NCBI GenBank assembly: GCA_016235555.1
Contig: JACRKC010000103.1
Location: 1 to 57,984, forward strand
Direction of reading: 5' to 3'
Length of the DNA stretch: 57,984 nucleotides
Origin: Verrucomicrobiota bacterium
Lineage (GTDB): Bacteria; Verrucomicrobiota; Verrucomicrobiia; Opitutales; Opitutaceae
Shown: positions 43,801 to 54,215 of the stretch, piece by piece
Numbering within the stretch: position 1 is the first letter of the stretch
Layout: each line of letters begins with the position of its first letter
The notes under the pieces: model-generated
Seen by the model: the letters and a program-made list of their open reading frames with translations, nothing else
Told to the model about the DNA's origin: nothing
Database searches by the model: none
Translations under genes and position numbers: made by a program

Positions 43801-46800
43801 TCAGAGATCGAACGTCGTCGTGAAAATAAACTGCCGCGGATCGATGATGCGGTAGGAGTAGAACTGCCCGTTGGGATTGATCGCGACGCCCTGGAGGCGG
43901 CCGCTCTCGGTGGCGTTGCGGACGTTGAGCTGGAAGCGCACGCCGACCTTGTTGCGGAAGAGGCGCGTGCGATAGCTGGCGTTGAGGTCGAGGTTGCCCG
44001 TCGGGTCGTCGAAGAACGGCTTGTTCTTGTCGAGCCGGCGGACGACGCCATCCGCGTCGGGCGCCGCGGCGAGGTAGCCGATCGCGGCCTTGCTCGACCA
44101 GCGGTAGGCGCCACCGACCGAGGCGTTTTTCAGCCAAGGATGCGACTCGGCGAAGGAGCCGAGGCCGCCGAGCTGGAAATTGGAGATCACGTTGAAGGAG
44201 TATTCGCGGAACTGCGGCTTGCGCTTGCCGGAGTTGGCGTTGGCCTGGCCGAGCGGCGTGGCGACGTTGGTCGTGAAATAATTCACGGGCTGGCCGTTGC
44301 TGCCGGTGGAGGTGGTCCACCAGAGCTGGCCCGCGCCCGCGAGCTGGCCGCCGCCCGGGAGCGGATCGGTGGGGATGCGGACGGTGGTCCAGAACGGCAG
44401 GCGCTCGTCCACGAACTTCTGCATGAAGACGGAGATGTTGGAATCGATCGCCTCACCCTGGGTGCCGGTGGCCTTGATGGTCCAGAAGCGGGAGGGGTTG
44501 AACTGGAGCTCGAGCTCCCAGCCGCGCGAGAGGGCGTCGTTGGCGTCGGAGATGGATCTGCCGGCGACGCTGTTGATGTAGGCCGTGGTCTGGCCGATGA
44601 GCGCGGCGGCGCGGTCCTGGGCCTGCGCGAGCGAGAGCGCGGGGTTGATCTGCTGATACCAACTGGTGGCGAGGTCGTAGAGGCCGAAGGAGAGGTTCTG
44701 GCCGGAGTTGTCGAAATCGATCGCGAGGGCGCGCGTGGCGACGACGCCGATGCCGGAGCGGGTGTTGACCTGCACGGTCTCGTGGTGCTTCAGCGCGACC
44801 GCGAAGCGGTTGTCGAACATGATCACGCCGACGCCGTATTCCTTGGACTCGCCGGTCGGGTTCGGCAGTTCCTGGAGGTAGAGATTGTAGGCGGTGTCCG
44901 CAGGCTGGAAGGAATCGGAGCGGTTCGCGGTGAAATAGAGTCCGCGCAGGAACTGGGCGCCGAAGCGCGCGAGGCCCGAGCCCGCGTTGGCCGGGCGCTC
45001 GATCGCGTCGAAGCCGCGGAACGGCTTCACGACGACGCCCTTGGTCTTGGTCTCGCCGGAGCGGTAGCGCGGGAGGCCGCCGAAGTTGTCGAGGTTGGCC
45101 TCGTTGAGATAGCCGTAGATGGCGTTGGTCGCAAGATTGTCGCGCGTGCTCACGCGATCCTTGCGCTGGCCGAAGGTGGTGACGACGCGATCACCCAGCA
45201 GGAAGCTCTGGACGCTGCCGCCGGCGGTGCGGATTTTTTTCTTCTGCTTTCCGAGGGCGAAGTAGACCTCCTGGATGTCGACCGGCTCGTCGAGGCGGTA
45301 GGCGGTGGAGGTGGCGCCGGCGTAGGAGGCGACGAACTTGCCGGTGTAGCGGTCCGCGCCGGAGTTGGCGTATTCGATGCCGCCGCCCCGGGTGTTGCCC
45401 ATGTAGTAGAGCGGATACATGAGCGCGCCGTTGTTGGCCACGATGCTGGTGGTCGGCCCGATGTTGGCGACGGTCGGGTTGAGATTCGGATTGTCGACCA
45501 CGGTGTCGTGGTAGCGCAGGTTGCTCGGCGCGGCGATGGTGAGGCGGTATTCCGAGTAACCGATCAGACGGTGGAAGCCGGCCCACTTCAGGAGGCTCTT
45601 CTCATTGCGCAGGTCGAGCTGGTAGGCGAGTTGCGCGCGATAGCTGTCGTTGAAGACGGGCTTGCGGAACTCCTGCGGATTCACGCCGCCGATGAACGGC
45701 CGGAGGAAGAACGGATTGGCGCGGCCGTCGGGCAGGCGCTCGTTGACGTCGATCTGGAGCGTGGTGCCGACGCCGTCGAGCTGGCCGATGAACTGGCGGC
45801 GGTAGTCGGCTTGATCCTCGCGGCGCCAGCCGAGGTTGAGATCGAGCTTGTGGCGCTGGGTGCTGAGGAAGGACTGATCGAGATTGGCGTTGAGGATGGT
45901 CGCGCGGTTGATCTGAAAACCGGAGGCGGCCAGATTGATCTCCTCCCAGTCGTAGATCGCTTTGTTGGTGGTGCCGGCAATCTTGTAGAGGGGGCCGGCG
46001 GCGAGTTCGCCGCTGACGGAGACCATCTGCTGCGCGGTGGTGAGGCCGAGCGTGGGGTTGGCGACGTTGGCGGCCTTGGTGATGAGCTGGATTTTTCCGC
46101 CGTCGATGAACTGGAGGATGCGCGTCGCGCCGAAGCCACCGGCGAGGCCGGTGGGAATCGCGGTGCCGGCCTGGCGCACGCCGTTGATGGTGCCCGTCTG
46201 CGTGATCGGGTCCCACGTGGGGCTGCCGCGCGATTTCCACAGGGTGACGCTGTCGCGGGGCGTGAGCGAGTTGGCGCGCTGGGCGAATTCGTGGAAGTGC
46301 TCGAGGCTGGCGTTGAACGAGGTCGAGCGGAACGGCCGGTAGGTGAAGGCGTATTGCTGCCGGTTGGTGCGATCGACCGAGGGTTTGCGCACGTAGCCGG
46401 TCTCGTTGTAAACGGCGGAGAAGCGGAACCCGAGCTTGTTGCGGACGAGCGGGCGGTTGAGATCCATGCTCGTGCGGAAACCGCCGTAGCTGTCGACGCG
46501 CGCCTCAAAGCGGCTGGTCTCGCGCGTGACGTTGCCGCGGCTGGTGACGAGGTTCACCGTGCCGCCCGCATCGGCGAGGCCGGCGAGCGTGGAGTTGGGG
46601 CCGCGCGCGATCTCGACCGCGTCGACGTTGTAGGTGTCGATCGGGATGGTGGAGCTGGCGGTGAAGCCGCCGACGGCGATGTTGGCGGAGCTGAGGCCGC
46701 GGACGCGGTTGGCGCCGGTGGGATTGCCGGCGACGTTGTCCCACACACCCTCGCCGCGGTTGTCGTTGGTCAGATCGGTGAACTGACCGGTGCCCTCGGT

Positions 46801-47247
46801 GCCGATTTCGTAGAGGAAGATGTCGTTGATATCGAGCGCGGCGGTGTCGATGAGCTGCTGCTTGGTGACGACGGAGATGGAGCCGGCGATGTCTTCGAGG
46901 CGGGAGTTGAGGCGCGTGCCCGCGAGCGTGCTGAACGCAGCGTAGCCTTTGTCGTCGCCGGCGTTGACCTCGAAAGGCGAGAGTTCGACGACTTCGTCCT
47001 TGCCCGACGCGGTGCCCGCGCTGGCGGCGACGGCACCGGCTGCCTTCGCATCGTCGGCCTGTTTGGCGGCGAGCTCATCGGGATCGAGGCGGCCGTTCTG
47101 ATTCTTGTCGTATCGGGCGAGCGTGCGGGCGTCGACGGCGGCGCTCGCAGCGGACTGGGCTGACGCGACATGAGCGAGTCCGCCGAGACAGACGAGGCCA
47201 ATCACGAGACGAAGGGCGGAGGGGCGTGGCGGACAGCGGGAGTTCAT
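43801..47247 (-). CDS. TonB-dependent receptor with EF-hand-like N-terminal loop (paralogue B)
   Basis: 1148 aa from ATG 47247 (27 codons inside the longest open frame). Signal peptide to about residue 31. EF-hand-like loop at 47-58 (DKNQNGRLDPDE). Then VVELSPFEVNAGDDKGYAAF, plug motifs AGSISVVTKQQLIDTAALDI, NRVRGLSSANIAVGGF, DAVEIARGPNSTLAGLADAG, and a barrel ending DPRQFIFTTTFDL. Upstream of paralogue A on the same strand. Calcium might stabilise the periplasmic N-terminus or mediate contact with TonB (inference). Confidence 0.92.
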   Translation of the reverse strand: MNSRCPPRPSALRLVIGLVCLGGLAHVASAQSAASAAVDARTLARYDKNQNGRLDPDELAAKQADDAKAAGAVAASAGTASGKDEVVELSPFEVNAGDDKGYAAFSTLAGTRLNSRLEDIAGSISVVTKQQLIDTAALDINDIFLYEIGTEGTGQFTDLTNDNRGEGVWDNVAGNPTGANRVRGLSSANIAVGGFTASSTIPIDTYNVDAVEIARGPNSTLAGLADAGGTVNLVTSRGNVTRETSRFEARVDSYGGFRTSMDLNRPLVRNKLGFRFSAVYNETGYVRKPSVDRTNRQQYAFTYRPFRSTSFNASLEHFHEFAQRANSLTPRDSVTLWKSRGSPTWDPITQTGTINGVRQAGTAIPTGLAGGFGATRILQFIDGGKIQLITKAANVANPTLGLTTAQQMVSVSGELAAGPLYKIAGTTNKAIYDWEEINLAASGFQINRATILNANLDQSFLSTQRHKLDLNLGWRREDQADYRRQFIGQLDGVGTTLQIDVNERLPDGRANPFFLRPFIGGVNPQEFRKPVFNDSYRAQLAYQLDLRNEKSLLKWAGFHRLIGYSEYRLTIAAPSNLRYHDTVVDNPNLNPTVANIGPTTSIVANNGALMYPLYYMGNTRGGGIEYANSGADRYTGKFVASYAGATSTAYRLDEPVDIQEVYFALGKQKKKIRTAGGSVQSFLLGDRVVTTFGQRKDRVSTRDNLATNAIYGYLNEANLDNFGGLPRYRSGETKTKGVVVKPFRGFDAIERPANAGSGLARFGAQFLRGLYFTANRSDSFQPADTAYNLYLQELPNPTGESKEYGVGVIMFDNRFAVALKHHETVQVNTRSGIGVVATRALAIDFDNSGQNLSFGLYDLATSWYQQINPALSLAQAQDRAAALIGQTTAYINSVAGRSISDANDALSRGWELELQFNPSRFWTIKATGTQGEAIDSNISVFMQKFVDERLPFWTTVRIPTDPLPGGGQLAGAGQLWWTTSTGSNGQPVNYFTTNVATPLGQANANSGKRKPQFREYSFNVISNFQLGGLGSFAESHPWLKNASVGGAYRWSSKAAIGYLAAAPDADGVVRRLDKNKPFFDDPTGNLDLNASYRTRLFRNKVGVRFQLNVRNATESGRLQGVAINPNGQFYSYRIIDPRQFIFTTTFDL

Positions 47248-47408
47248 GGGTGGAATGGGGCTTGGTTGGGATCTCAACGTCGTCGCAGTCCACACCACAG
47301 CCAGCACGCACAGAGCAGCGCTCGACAACGGAGGGGTGGGGCAAACGGGATGCTGGGCGGCGTCGCGTCAGCGTCGCGCCACCGGGAGACAACGCAAAGG
47401 CCGGTCGC

Positions 47409-49064
47409 TCAGACAGTCCGGCCGTCGGTCCCGGTCGCAGCCGGCCGCGGAGCGAACAACAGGAACGCCCCCACCCCCAGCACCGCGCACACCAGCACGA
47501 ACCAGTCGCCGTGCTCGACGAAAAAGCTTCGCTGCCCGATCCAGCGCGAGTCGCGCGTGACCGCCACGGTATCCGTGCCGCGAAAGTAGATGCTCCCGTG
47601 CGCGTCGACGAGCTCCTTGCGCACGGCGCCGTATTCGTCGATCCAGCCGCTCCAGCCGGCGTTGCCGCAGCGCAGCACGGGGCGGCGCGTCTCGACCGCC
47701 CGCAGCACCGCGTGCGCCGCGTGTTGATAGGCCGCACCACCGCGGCCGAACCAACCGTTGTTGGTCACCACGACAAGCGCATCGGCGCCGGCCCGCACAC
47801 TCGCGCGGGCGAGCGCAGGATAGGTATCCTCGTAGCAGATGAGCGGACCGACGACGGTCGTGGCGTCACGCAGCGGAACGATCAGCGGCGAGGAGTCGAG
47901 CCCACGGGCAAAATCATCCGGCCCGATCGGAACGAATTTCGCGAGCCAGCCGAGGATCGGTCGCAGCGGCACGAACTCGCCGAAGGGCACGAGTTGACGC
48001 TTCGCATAGTAGTTGGCCTGGACACCTTCGCCCGGGACGACGAGCAGCGCACCGTTGAACCAACGTTCGTCGGGCTTCGCCTGGTTCTCCACCACGATCG
48101 AGCCGAGCACGAGCGGGGCCTGCACACGCTTCGCGAGCGACTCGACGAAGGCCTTCATGCTGAGATTGTCGCGCGCCGGAAACGGCGTGACGGCCTCGGG
48201 CCACAACACGATTTCCGGCCGGCTCGCGATCGCGGCGAGCGTGGTTTTTTCCAGCGCGCCGAAAATTTCCGGCGCCTTGGCCGCATCCCATTTCACATCC
48301 TGCGGGATGTCCGGCTGCACAAACGCCACGCGCGCCAGCGGCACCGCGTAACGCGCGCGGCTGAACGTCTCCTGCACAAAGTAGCTGAAACTCGCCAGCA
48401 CGAGGAACAACGCGAGGAAGAACTCCTGGCTGCGCTTGTTGAGGCCCGTGAGTCCCTCGCGGAAGAGCCGGTGCGCATACGCGGCGAAGCCGAGATTCAG
48501 CGCGATCAGGACGAACGACACGCCGCCCGCGCCGGTGAGCGCGGCGATTTGCAGCACCGCCATGCGCTCCCACTGGCTCGCTGCCAGCGGCAGCCAGGGA
48601 AACCCGCCGAGCAGCCACGTGCGCGACCACTCGATGAGCACCCACGCCCCCGCGAGCCCGAGCATCGCCGCGAGCCGCACAAGCGTCGGCCGCCCGACCA
48701 TGCGGGGCAGCGTCCACCACGCCGCGAGATACCACACGCCGACCCATGCGCCCACGAACGGCCCGAGCAGAAACAACCCGCCCCACGTGACGTGATGCAG
48801 CCAGCCGAGCAAAATCGTCCAGGTGACGGCCTGCGCCGCGAACATCGTCCACGCAAACACCTTCAGGCGCGGCCGCGTGTAGGCCCAGAACGCGCCCGGA
48901 ATCGCAAATGCACACGCGAACTCCGGCGTGTGAAACGGCGGAAACGACAACACCGTGAGCACCACGGTGAGCACGAACACGGCGCCCGCCGCCAGCGGCT
49001 CCGCGCGGCGCTGCCACCACGTCGGTGGCAGCGGGACGGGATCGGGGGAAAGGGTTTCGCTCAT
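47409..49064 (-). CDS. lnt: Apolipoprotein N-acyltransferase
   Basis: 551 aa from ATG 49064; an upstream start at 49127 gives a non-typical N-terminus. Six to eight N-terminal helices precede a nitrilase-like periplasmic domain with the full Glu-Lys-Cys triad: LWPEAVTPFP (E290), YYAKRQLVPFGEF (K355) and LICYEDTYP (C410). One C-terminal helix follows (FVLVCAVLGVGAFLLF). Adds the third acyl chain to lipoproteins at the inner membrane. Diverges from hicBA. Confidence 0.95.
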   Translation of the reverse strand: MSETLSPDPVPLPPTWWQRRAEPLAAGAVFVLTVVLTVLSFPPFHTPEFACAFAIPGAFWAYTRPRLKVFAWTMFAAQAVTWTILLGWLHHVTWGGLFLLGPFVGAWVGVWYLAAWWTLPRMVGRPTLVRLAAMLGLAGAWVLIEWSRTWLLGGFPWLPLAASQWERMAVLQIAALTGAGGVSFVLIALNLGFAAYAHRLFREGLTGLNKRSQEFFLALFLVLASFSYFVQETFSRARYAVPLARVAFVQPDIPQDVKWDAAKAPEIFGALEKTTLAAIASRPEIVLWPEAVTPFPARDNLSMKAFVESLAKRVQAPLVLGSIVVENQAKPDERWFNGALLVVPGEGVQANYYAKRQLVPFGEFVPLRPILGWLAKFVPIGPDDFARGLDSSPLIVPLRDATTVVGPLICYEDTYPALARASVRAGADALVVVTNNGWFGRGGAAYQHAAHAVLRAVETRRPVLRCGNAGWSGWIDEYGAVRKELVDAHGSIYFRGTDTVAVTRDSRWIGQRSFFVEHGDWFVLVCAVLGVGAFLLFAPRPAATGTDGRTV

Positions 49065-49144
49065 GGTCGAAAAACTCAGGGCATCAACGGTCGTTTGCGC
49101 GCGAGGCTTGCCAAGTAGATTCTCCAACTTAGTTTCACGCCGTC

Positions 49145-49414
49145 ATGTTTCCCCTCACCGCTTACTTCGAAGCCGCGATGGAGCTGGCCGCCTACGAAAA
49201 GCTCGAAGACGGCAGCTACGCCGGGGAAATTCCGAAGCTGCCAGGCGTCGTCGCGTTTGGCGGCACCCTGCGCGAATGCGAGCGCGAGCTACGCTCGACG
49301 GTTGAAGACTGGGTGCTCGTCGGCCTGAGGCTTGGCCATCCGCTGCCGAAGCTCGCGGGCATCGATTTGAACAAGCGCCGTCATGGCCGGGTGGCATCCG
49401 CTCAAAAGGCGTGA
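49145..49414 (+). CDS. hicB: HicB-family antitoxin
   Basis: 89 aa from ATG 49145. Partial RNase H-like HicB fold: AYEKLEDGSYAGEIPKLPGV, VAFGGTLRECERELRSTVED, WVLVGLRLGHPLP. No C-terminal DNA-binding domain is evident, so autoregulation may be weak. Overlaps the downstream hicA by 32 bp, giving strict coupling. Antitoxin-first order is the reverse of classical hicAB but well known. Confidence 0.85.
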   Translation: MFPLTAYFEAAMELAAYEKLEDGSYAGEIPKLPGVVAFGGTLRECERELRSTVEDWVLVGLRLGHPLPKLAGIDLNKRRHGRVASAQKA

Positions 49415-49613
49415 GTTTGTCCGCCGGCTGCTCGCGCTGGGCTTCACCGGCCCCTACAGCGGAGCGCGTCATGATTTTCTGATCTTTCGCCAGCGCCGGC
49501 AGACCATCCCGTCGAACACCGACTATTCAGTGCCTCAGGTGAAGATGCTGGTGCGGCAGGTCGAAACGATTGTCGGGCGAAAAATCCCCGCGGACGAGTG
49601 GGCCAGCCTGTGA
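49383..49613 (+). CDS. hicA: HicA-family mRNA interferase toxin
   Basis: 76 aa from ATG 49383. A dsRBD-like HicA fold: KRREFVRRLLALGFTGPYSG, then ARHDFLIFRQRR (conserved catalytic His) and TIPSNTDYSVPQVKMLVRQV. HicA cleaves mRNA during translation and is neutralised by HicB. The pair sits between lnt and secA; its stop is 19 bp from the secA stop (convergent). Confidence 0.85.
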   Translation: MAGWHPLKRREFVRRLLALGFTGPYSGARHDFLIFRQRRQTIPSNTDYSVPQVKMLVRQVETIVGRKIPADEWASL

Positions 49614-49632
49614 GCGCCGTGCGACCGCGGCG

Positions 49633-52600
49633 TCACTTGCCGTGGCACTGCTTGAATTTCTTGCCGCTGCCGCAGGGGCACGGGTCGTTGCGGCCGACCT
49701 TCGGCGTTTCCCGGCGGATGGTGATCTTGGGCAACTCGATTTCGGGTTCGCCACCGGGCATCGGCGCCTCGGCCGGACCGCTGCTCGTGACCGTCGTCGA
49801 GATTTGCGGCGCCGCCGGAGCTGCGGCCGGGGCCGCCGGGGCATCGGCCGGACCGACCGTGCGGGCCGTGCGCGAGAGCAACGCGAGCATGTGCTCGAAA
49901 CTCTCGAGGTTGGTCGCGCTGCGGAAGAGGCCCGTGCAGATCTGGAGCCGCACGTTGTTCATCAGCTCCTCGAAATACTTGTAGGCCTCGCCCTTGTATT
50001 CCACGAGCGGGTCTTTCTGACCGTAGCTGCGCAGGCCGATCGAGCGGCGCAACTCCTCCATCTCGGTGAGGTGCTCCTGCCAGTGGTGATCGATCGCGTT
50101 GATGACCACGTAGCGTTCGAGCGAGGCGAGCGCCTCGGGAATTTCCGCCCGTTCCTTCACCTCGTAAGCCTTCTTGATGCGGTCGAGGAGCAGCGCGACG
50201 ACCTTTTCGGCGTTCTCCTTCGGCAGTTCGTCGACTCGCACGCCGATCGGGAAAGTGGCGTTGATCCAGCCGACGAAACTCTCGATCGCCGATTGCTGCG
50301 GCCCCACCTTGTCGCTGTAGCCGGCCACGTCGGCCCGGTTGAGCAACTCCTCCTGAATTTGCTCGAAGATGATGTCCTTCGGCCGCTCGGCGTGGATCGC
50401 GCCGTTGCGGATGCCGTAGATGACCTCGCGTTGCTGGTTGAGCACGTCGTCGTATTGAAGGAGGCGCTTGCGGATCGAGTAGTTCTGCTGCTCGACCTTC
50501 TTCTGCGCGCTCTCGATCGAGCGGTTGAGCCACGGGTGCTCCAGCTCCTCGCCCTCCTGCATCGAGCCCTCCATGAGCTTCGAGGCGAGGTTGCCCTGGA
50601 GGAAGAGGCGCATGAGGTCGTCCTCGAGCGAGAGGTAGAATTTCGTGAGGCCGGGATCGCCCTGGCGCGAGCAGCGGCCGCGGAGCTGCCGGTCGATGCG
50701 GCGGGACTCGTGCCGCTCGGTGCCGATGACGTAGAGGCCGCCGAGGTCGCGCACGCCCTCGCCGAGTTTGATGTCGGTGCCGCGGCCCGCCATGTTGGTG
50801 GCAATGGTGACGGCGCCGCGCTGGCCGGCGCGCGAGACGATCTCGGCCTCCTGCTGGTGGAACTTGGCGTTGAGCACCGTGTGAATGACATTCGTGCGGC
50901 GCAGCATGCGCGAGAGCACTTCCGACGATTCGACGCTCACGGTGCCGACGAGCACGGGCTGGCCGCGCTTGTTGGCCTCCTCGATTTCCTTCACCACGGC
51001 GGCGAATTTGTCGCGCCGCGTTTTGAAGATGGAGTCGTTCTTGTCGACGCGGATGCAGGGCTTGTTGGTCGGGATGACCTGGCACGCGAGTCGGTAGATG
51101 TCGTTGAACTCGGTGGCCTCGGTTTCCGCGGTGCCTGTCATGCCGGCGAGCTTCTCATACATGCGGAAATAATTCTGGATCGTGATCGTGGCGTAGGTGC
51201 GGGTCTCGCGTTCGATCGTGACGTTTTCCTTGGCTTCGACCGCCTGATGCAGGCCGTCGGACCAGCGGCGCCCGGGCATGACGCGGCCGGTGTTCTCGTC
51301 GACGATCATGACCTTGCCCTCCTGCACGACGTATTCGACATCGCGTTCGTAGAGCGAGTAGGCGCGCAGGAGCTGGGAAATGGAGTGGATCTCGTCGGAG
51401 ATGTCGGCGTAGCGGTTCTGCGCGGCGAGTTTCTGCTCCTCGCGCTGCTCGGGCGTGGAGCTGACGGTGTTGCGCTCGATTTCGCTGAACTCAGTCGCAA
51501 GATCGGGCAGCACGAACGCGTCGGGATTGTCGGGGCGCAGCTTGGTGCGGCCGATCTCGGTGAGGTCCGCCTGATGCTGGCGCTCGTCGATGACGAAGAA
51601 GAGCTGCTCCTTGATCTTGTAGAGTTCGTCCTTGTTGAGGTCGGAGTTCATCTCCGTCTCGTATTTGTCGAGGAGCTTGCGCCACTCGCCGTTTTCCATG
51701 AGGCGGAGGAGCTGCTTGTTCTTCGGGTGGCCCATCTTCACCTGCAGCATTTTCTGCTGGGCGTTGAGCTTGTCGTCCTCGGTGGCACCGGGTTTTTCGA
51801 GCAGTTCTTTCGCCTCGGCGACGATCTTGTTGGAAAGGCGGATCTGGTCGCTGACGAGACGCTCGATGGTGGGCTTGAGCCGCGAGAAGGGCTGCTCGCG
51901 TTCGATCGGCGCGGGCCCGGAGATGATCAGCGGCGTGCGCGCCTCGTCGACGAGGATCGAGTCGACCTCGTCCACGATGCAATACCAGTGGTCGCGCTGC
52001 ACCTGGTCCTCCTGGCGGGTGGCCATGCCGTTGTCGCGGAGGTAGTCGAAACCGAACTCGCTGGCGGTGCCGTAGGTGATGTTGCGGCCATACATCTCGC
52101 GGCGAAGATCGGGCGCCATCTGCTGCTGGATGCAGCCCACGGTCACCCCGAGGAAATTGTAGAGGTGCCCCATCCACTCGGAGTCGCGGCGGGCGAGGTA
52201 GTCGTTGACGGTGACGAGCTGGGTGTTCCGGCCGGTGAGGGAGTTGAGATAGAGCGGGAGCGTGGCGACGAGGGTCTTGCCCTCGCCGGTGGCCATTTCG
52301 GAAATCTTGCCTTGGTGGAGCGCCATCCCGCCGATCAGCTGCACGTCGAAATGGATCATGTCCCATTTCAGCTCGTGTTCGCAGACCACGACGGTGCGGC
52401 CGCAGAGGCGGCGGGCGGCGTTTTTGACCGCGGCAAAGGCTTCAGGGAGGACGGCTTCGAGGGCGGCTTTTTTATCGGCGGCGGAGGCGATGCGGGCGCG
52501 GAATTCGTCGGTCTTGGCGCGGAGCTGCTCGTCGGTCAGCGACTGGTAGGACTGCTCCAGTTCATTGATGCGCGCGACGATCGGGCGGCACTTCTCGAGG

Positions 52601-52650
52601 AACTTTTTGTAGTGCCGGCCGGAAAAATGTTTGAGGATGAACGAGAGCAT
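49633..52650 (-). CDS. secA: Preprotein translocase ATPase SecA
   Basis: 1005 aa from ATG 52650. Walker [11 protein letters not shown] (about 120-128), [30 protein letters not shown] (Walker B and conserved linker), the preprotein cross-linking domain, [15 protein letters not shown], and motif [15 protein letters not shown] (usual form RGRSGRQGDPG; arginines kept). The helical scaffold and wing end in an Ala/Pro-rich linker and a zinc tail, [15 protein letters not shown]. About 100 residues longer than E. coli SecA, mainly in the PPXD and helical insertion around 350-430. Drives secretion of the many exported proteins here. Confidence 0.96.
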   Translation of the reverse strand: MLSFILKHFSGRHYKKFLEKCRPIVARINELEQSYQSLTDEQLRAKTDEFRARIASAADKKAALEAVLPEAFAAVKNAARRLCGRTVVVCEHELKWDMIHFDVQLIGGMALHQGKISEMATGEGKTLVATLPLYLNSLTGRNTQLVTVNDYLARRDSEWMGHLYNFLGVTVGCIQQQMAPDLRREMYGRNITYGTASEFGFDYLRDNGMATRQEDQVQRDHWYCIVDEVDSILVDEARTPLIISGPAPIEREQPFSRLKPTIERLVSDQIRLSNKIVAEAKELLEKPGATEDDKLNAQQKMLQVKMGHPKNKQLLRLMENGEWRKLLDKYETEMNSDLNKDELYKIKEQLFFVIDERQHQADLTEIGRTKLRPDNPDAFVLPDLATEFSEIERNTVSSTPEQREEQKLAAQNRYADISDEIHSISQLLRAYSLYERDVEYVVQEGKVMIVDENTGRVMPGRRWSDGLHQAVEAKENVTIERETRTYATITIQNYFRMYEKLAGMTGTAETEATEFNDIYRLACQVIPTNKPCIRVDKNDSIFKTRRDKFAAVVKEIEEANKRGQPVLVGTVSVESSEVLSRMLRRTNVIHTVLNAKFHQQEAEIVSRAGQRGAVTIATNMAGRGTDIKLGEGVRDLGGLYVIGTERHESRRIDRQLRGRCSRQGDPGLTKFYLSLEDDLMRLFLQGNLASKLMEGSMQEGEELEHPWLNRSIESAQKKVEQQNYSIRKRLLQYDDVLNQQREVIYGIRNGAIHAERPKDIIFEQIQEELLNRADVAGYSDKVGPQQSAIESFVGWINATFPIGVRVDELPKENAEKVVALLLDRIKKAYEVKERAEIPEALASLERYVVINAIDHHWQEHLTEMEELRRSIGLRSYGQKDPLVEYKGEAYKYFEELMNNVRLQICTGLFRSATNLESFEHMLALLSRTARTVGPADAPAAPAAAPAAPQISTTVTSSGPAEAPMPGGEPEIELPKITIRRETPKVGRNDPCPCGSGKKFKQCHGK

Positions 52651-53089
52651 GAAGGGTCGAGACCATAGGGTCGCGGGGGGGCTTGGCAAACGGCAAATGG
52701 GGGACAGGCCGCGAGTGGGCTTGTCCGAGACCTTTCGAGCCCCCTGAGTGCAGACGGCCAACGTTTGAAAACCTCTGCCGCCGTGATCACCACTCCCCCC
52801 ACCGTCAGCCACTCAACGACAGGGTGCGCGGGCGGCATGGCGGTCAGTGTGGGCGGCAGGCACAGCGTCAAAAGGCGATTCTGATGGAGCGCACAGCGTG
52901 CCTACACATCGAGCGCAGCGCGGCAGGAACGGCGGTTTTCAACCGCCGAATTCAGGGCGACGGCGCTTGAAAAGCGCCGGCTCGGCGTAGCGGCGGGCGT
53001 CCCTGCCCGCCGACGCTCGGGCGCAAATCCTGAACCGGCGGGCAGAGACGCCCGCCACTACCCACGCCAACACCCTTTTCGACGCTTTT
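52651..53089. other. 439-bp intergenic region upstream of secA, repeats at one end
   Basis: 52651-52900 should contain the secA promoter but no clear -35/-10 pair was found. 52929-53061 contains repeats. Overlapping short frames here are compositional and were not called. Confidence 0.6.
52929..53061. repeat. Repeat cluster upstream of secA
   Basis: 52929-52948 shares ACGGCGGTTTTCAACCGCCG with the terminal-inverted-repeat elements. 52952-52980 has the arms GGCGCTT/AAGCGCC. 52987-53012 and 53036-53061 form a 26-bp inverted repeat with two mismatches (GTAGCGGCGGGCGT...). CCTTTTCGACGC near 53074 matches the arm at 5475. Confidence 0.8.
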
Positions 53090-54019
<930 letters not shown>

Positions 54020-54103
54020 GGGACAAGCGTTGGGAAATCCATCCAGCCCCGCCAGCAAAACTTGGTCACGGCACAAAAGCGGCCCCCGGGACATTTCTTT
54101 CCT

Positions 54104-54197
54104 GTCATTCTGAGCGCAGCGAAGAATCCAGCAAGAGCCTCGAAGCCCCAAAGCGACGCGTTTCTCCAACTGGCTTCTTCGCTGCGCTCAGAATGAC
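54104..54197. repeat. GTCATTCTGAGCG inverted repeat (copy 3)
   Basis: The left arm GTCATTCTGAGCGCAGCGAA and the right arm TTCGCTGCGCTCAGAATGAC (inverted) enclose about 45 bases. Closest to the copy at 25579-25672. Confidence 0.9.
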
Positions 54198-54215
54198 AAA
54201 CAAGGGGCGGCGACC

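Noticed and set aside
43354-47163. 1269-codon open frame on the plus strand
   Set aside because: Shadow of the receptor at 43801-47247, same compositional signature, no domain.
50680-50720. SecA motif VI variant ([11 protein letters not shown]) as loss of function
   Set aside because: The arginines and QGD that contact ATP are kept; the Ser-Gly to Cys-Ser change is conservative enough for an active enzyme.
49570-52668. 1032-codon open frame on the plus strand
   Set aside because: Antisense shadow of secA and overlapping hicA; no recognisable domain.
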